NCBI GenBank assembly: GCA_009103225.1
Contig: RHPI01002568.1
Coordinates: 526,177-590,176, forward strand
DNA from: Chlorokybus atmophyticus
Lineage: Eukaryota > Streptophyta > Chlorokybophyceae > Chlorokybales > Chlorokybaceae
Reading direction: 5' to 3'
Length of the DNA: 64,000 bases
The position numbers were made by a program, and so were the translations under genes. Of this stretch, positions 63,901 to 64,000 are shown piece by piece (position 1 is the stretch's first letter; each line of letters starts with the position of its first letter). The notes under the pieces were generated by a model, which saw only the letters and a program-made list of their open reading frames with translations, was not told where the DNA came from and searched no databases.

Positions 63901-64000
63901 GCGCATCAACTGCAATGAACGCGCAATCAATTCGTATCTGATCATGTATATTGCTTTTGCAATATTATATCAATAATACATTACACAATCAAGCATGCTA
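60970..64000. other. SPL upstream region and AT-rich gene desert
   Basis: The first ~1 kb is GC-rich and includes the SPL promoter side with CTCC/GGAGG runs. From about 62100 the base composition turns strongly AT-rich. No supported exon was found. Frames near 61344-61802 (+) and 62954-63280 (+) lack family resemblance. Confidence 0.5.
63500..63790. repeat. TATATACATA-type AT-rich repeat block with long inverted repeat
   Basis: Degenerate ATATAC/TATGTA repeats throughout. Within them is a perfect inverted repeat with 21-base arms at 63645-63665 and 63684-63704 (arms contain CATGTCCATATATGTAAAC) and an 18-base AT loop. Open frames rich in Tyr, Ile and His across it are artefacts. Confidence 0.9.

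Overview
This window is nuclear DNA from a green-lineage eukaryote, most probably a green alga. It is dense with short-intron genes. The evidence is a 1002-residue SQUAMOSA-promoter-binding (SBP) regulator (a family confined to green plants and algae), a plant-type WEE1 kinase, several proteins with N-terminal extensions that look like plastid transit peptides, and a secreted glycosidase with a proline/serine-rich linker of the kind common in chlorophyte extracellular proteins. About 120 introns can be placed by matching conserved protein segments to GT(or GC)..AG borders and checking that reading phase is kept. Introns are 50-500 bases and rich in TGCATGCG/CACGCA-type alternating purine-pyrimidine sequence. 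I see no rRNA, tRNA, CRISPR or prokaryotic operon. The species cannot be named from the sequence alone.

Layout, left to right: an unrecognised 3' exon end (1-104); EMC8/9 (+, 2048-3581); a GH3/NagZ-type beta-N-acetylhexosaminidase (-, 5264-6920, 3' end unresolved); a plastid FKBP-type isomerase (+, 7585-8627); a YAE1-domain protein (-, 8761-9845); a plastid small multidrug-export-family membrane protein (+, 10109-11892); an unrecognised acidic, lysine-rich protein (-, 12200-15140); WEE1 (+, 15291-18501); signal peptidase subunit SPC1/SPC12 (-, 18924-19776); oligopeptidase B (+, 19912-24624); a 4.3 kb repeat-rich gene desert with a ~400 base CT microsatellite; a secreted GH79-type glycosidase (+, 28972-33537); an orphan cysteine-rich secreted/anchored protein (+, 34534-35740); a small orphan protein (-, 36050-36749); a CUE-DUF1771-Smr protein (+, 38396-41742); a plastid membrane protein (-, 42259-43597); a desert; a glycine/proline-rich GYPP protein (+, 45984-47541) with a 120 base poly-G intron tract; dihydroorotase (-, 48367-51217); the PP2A activator PTPA (+, 51369-53806) with an assembly gap in intron 1; a desert with perfect palindromes; the SBP regulator (-, 56388-60969); and a 3 kb AT-rich desert.

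The genes are mostly unrelated housekeeping functions: protein folding, secretion and ER membrane insertion, proteolysis, cell-cycle control, pyrimidine synthesis, phosphatase activation and wall-sugar hydrolysis. The organisation is the more striking part. Four head-to-head gene pairs share 135-263 base spacers, one of which contains a telo-box. At least five introns appear to use GC-AG borders, several with the strong GCAAG donor. Many intergenic stretches and a few introns carry perfect inverted repeats with 10-22 base arms.
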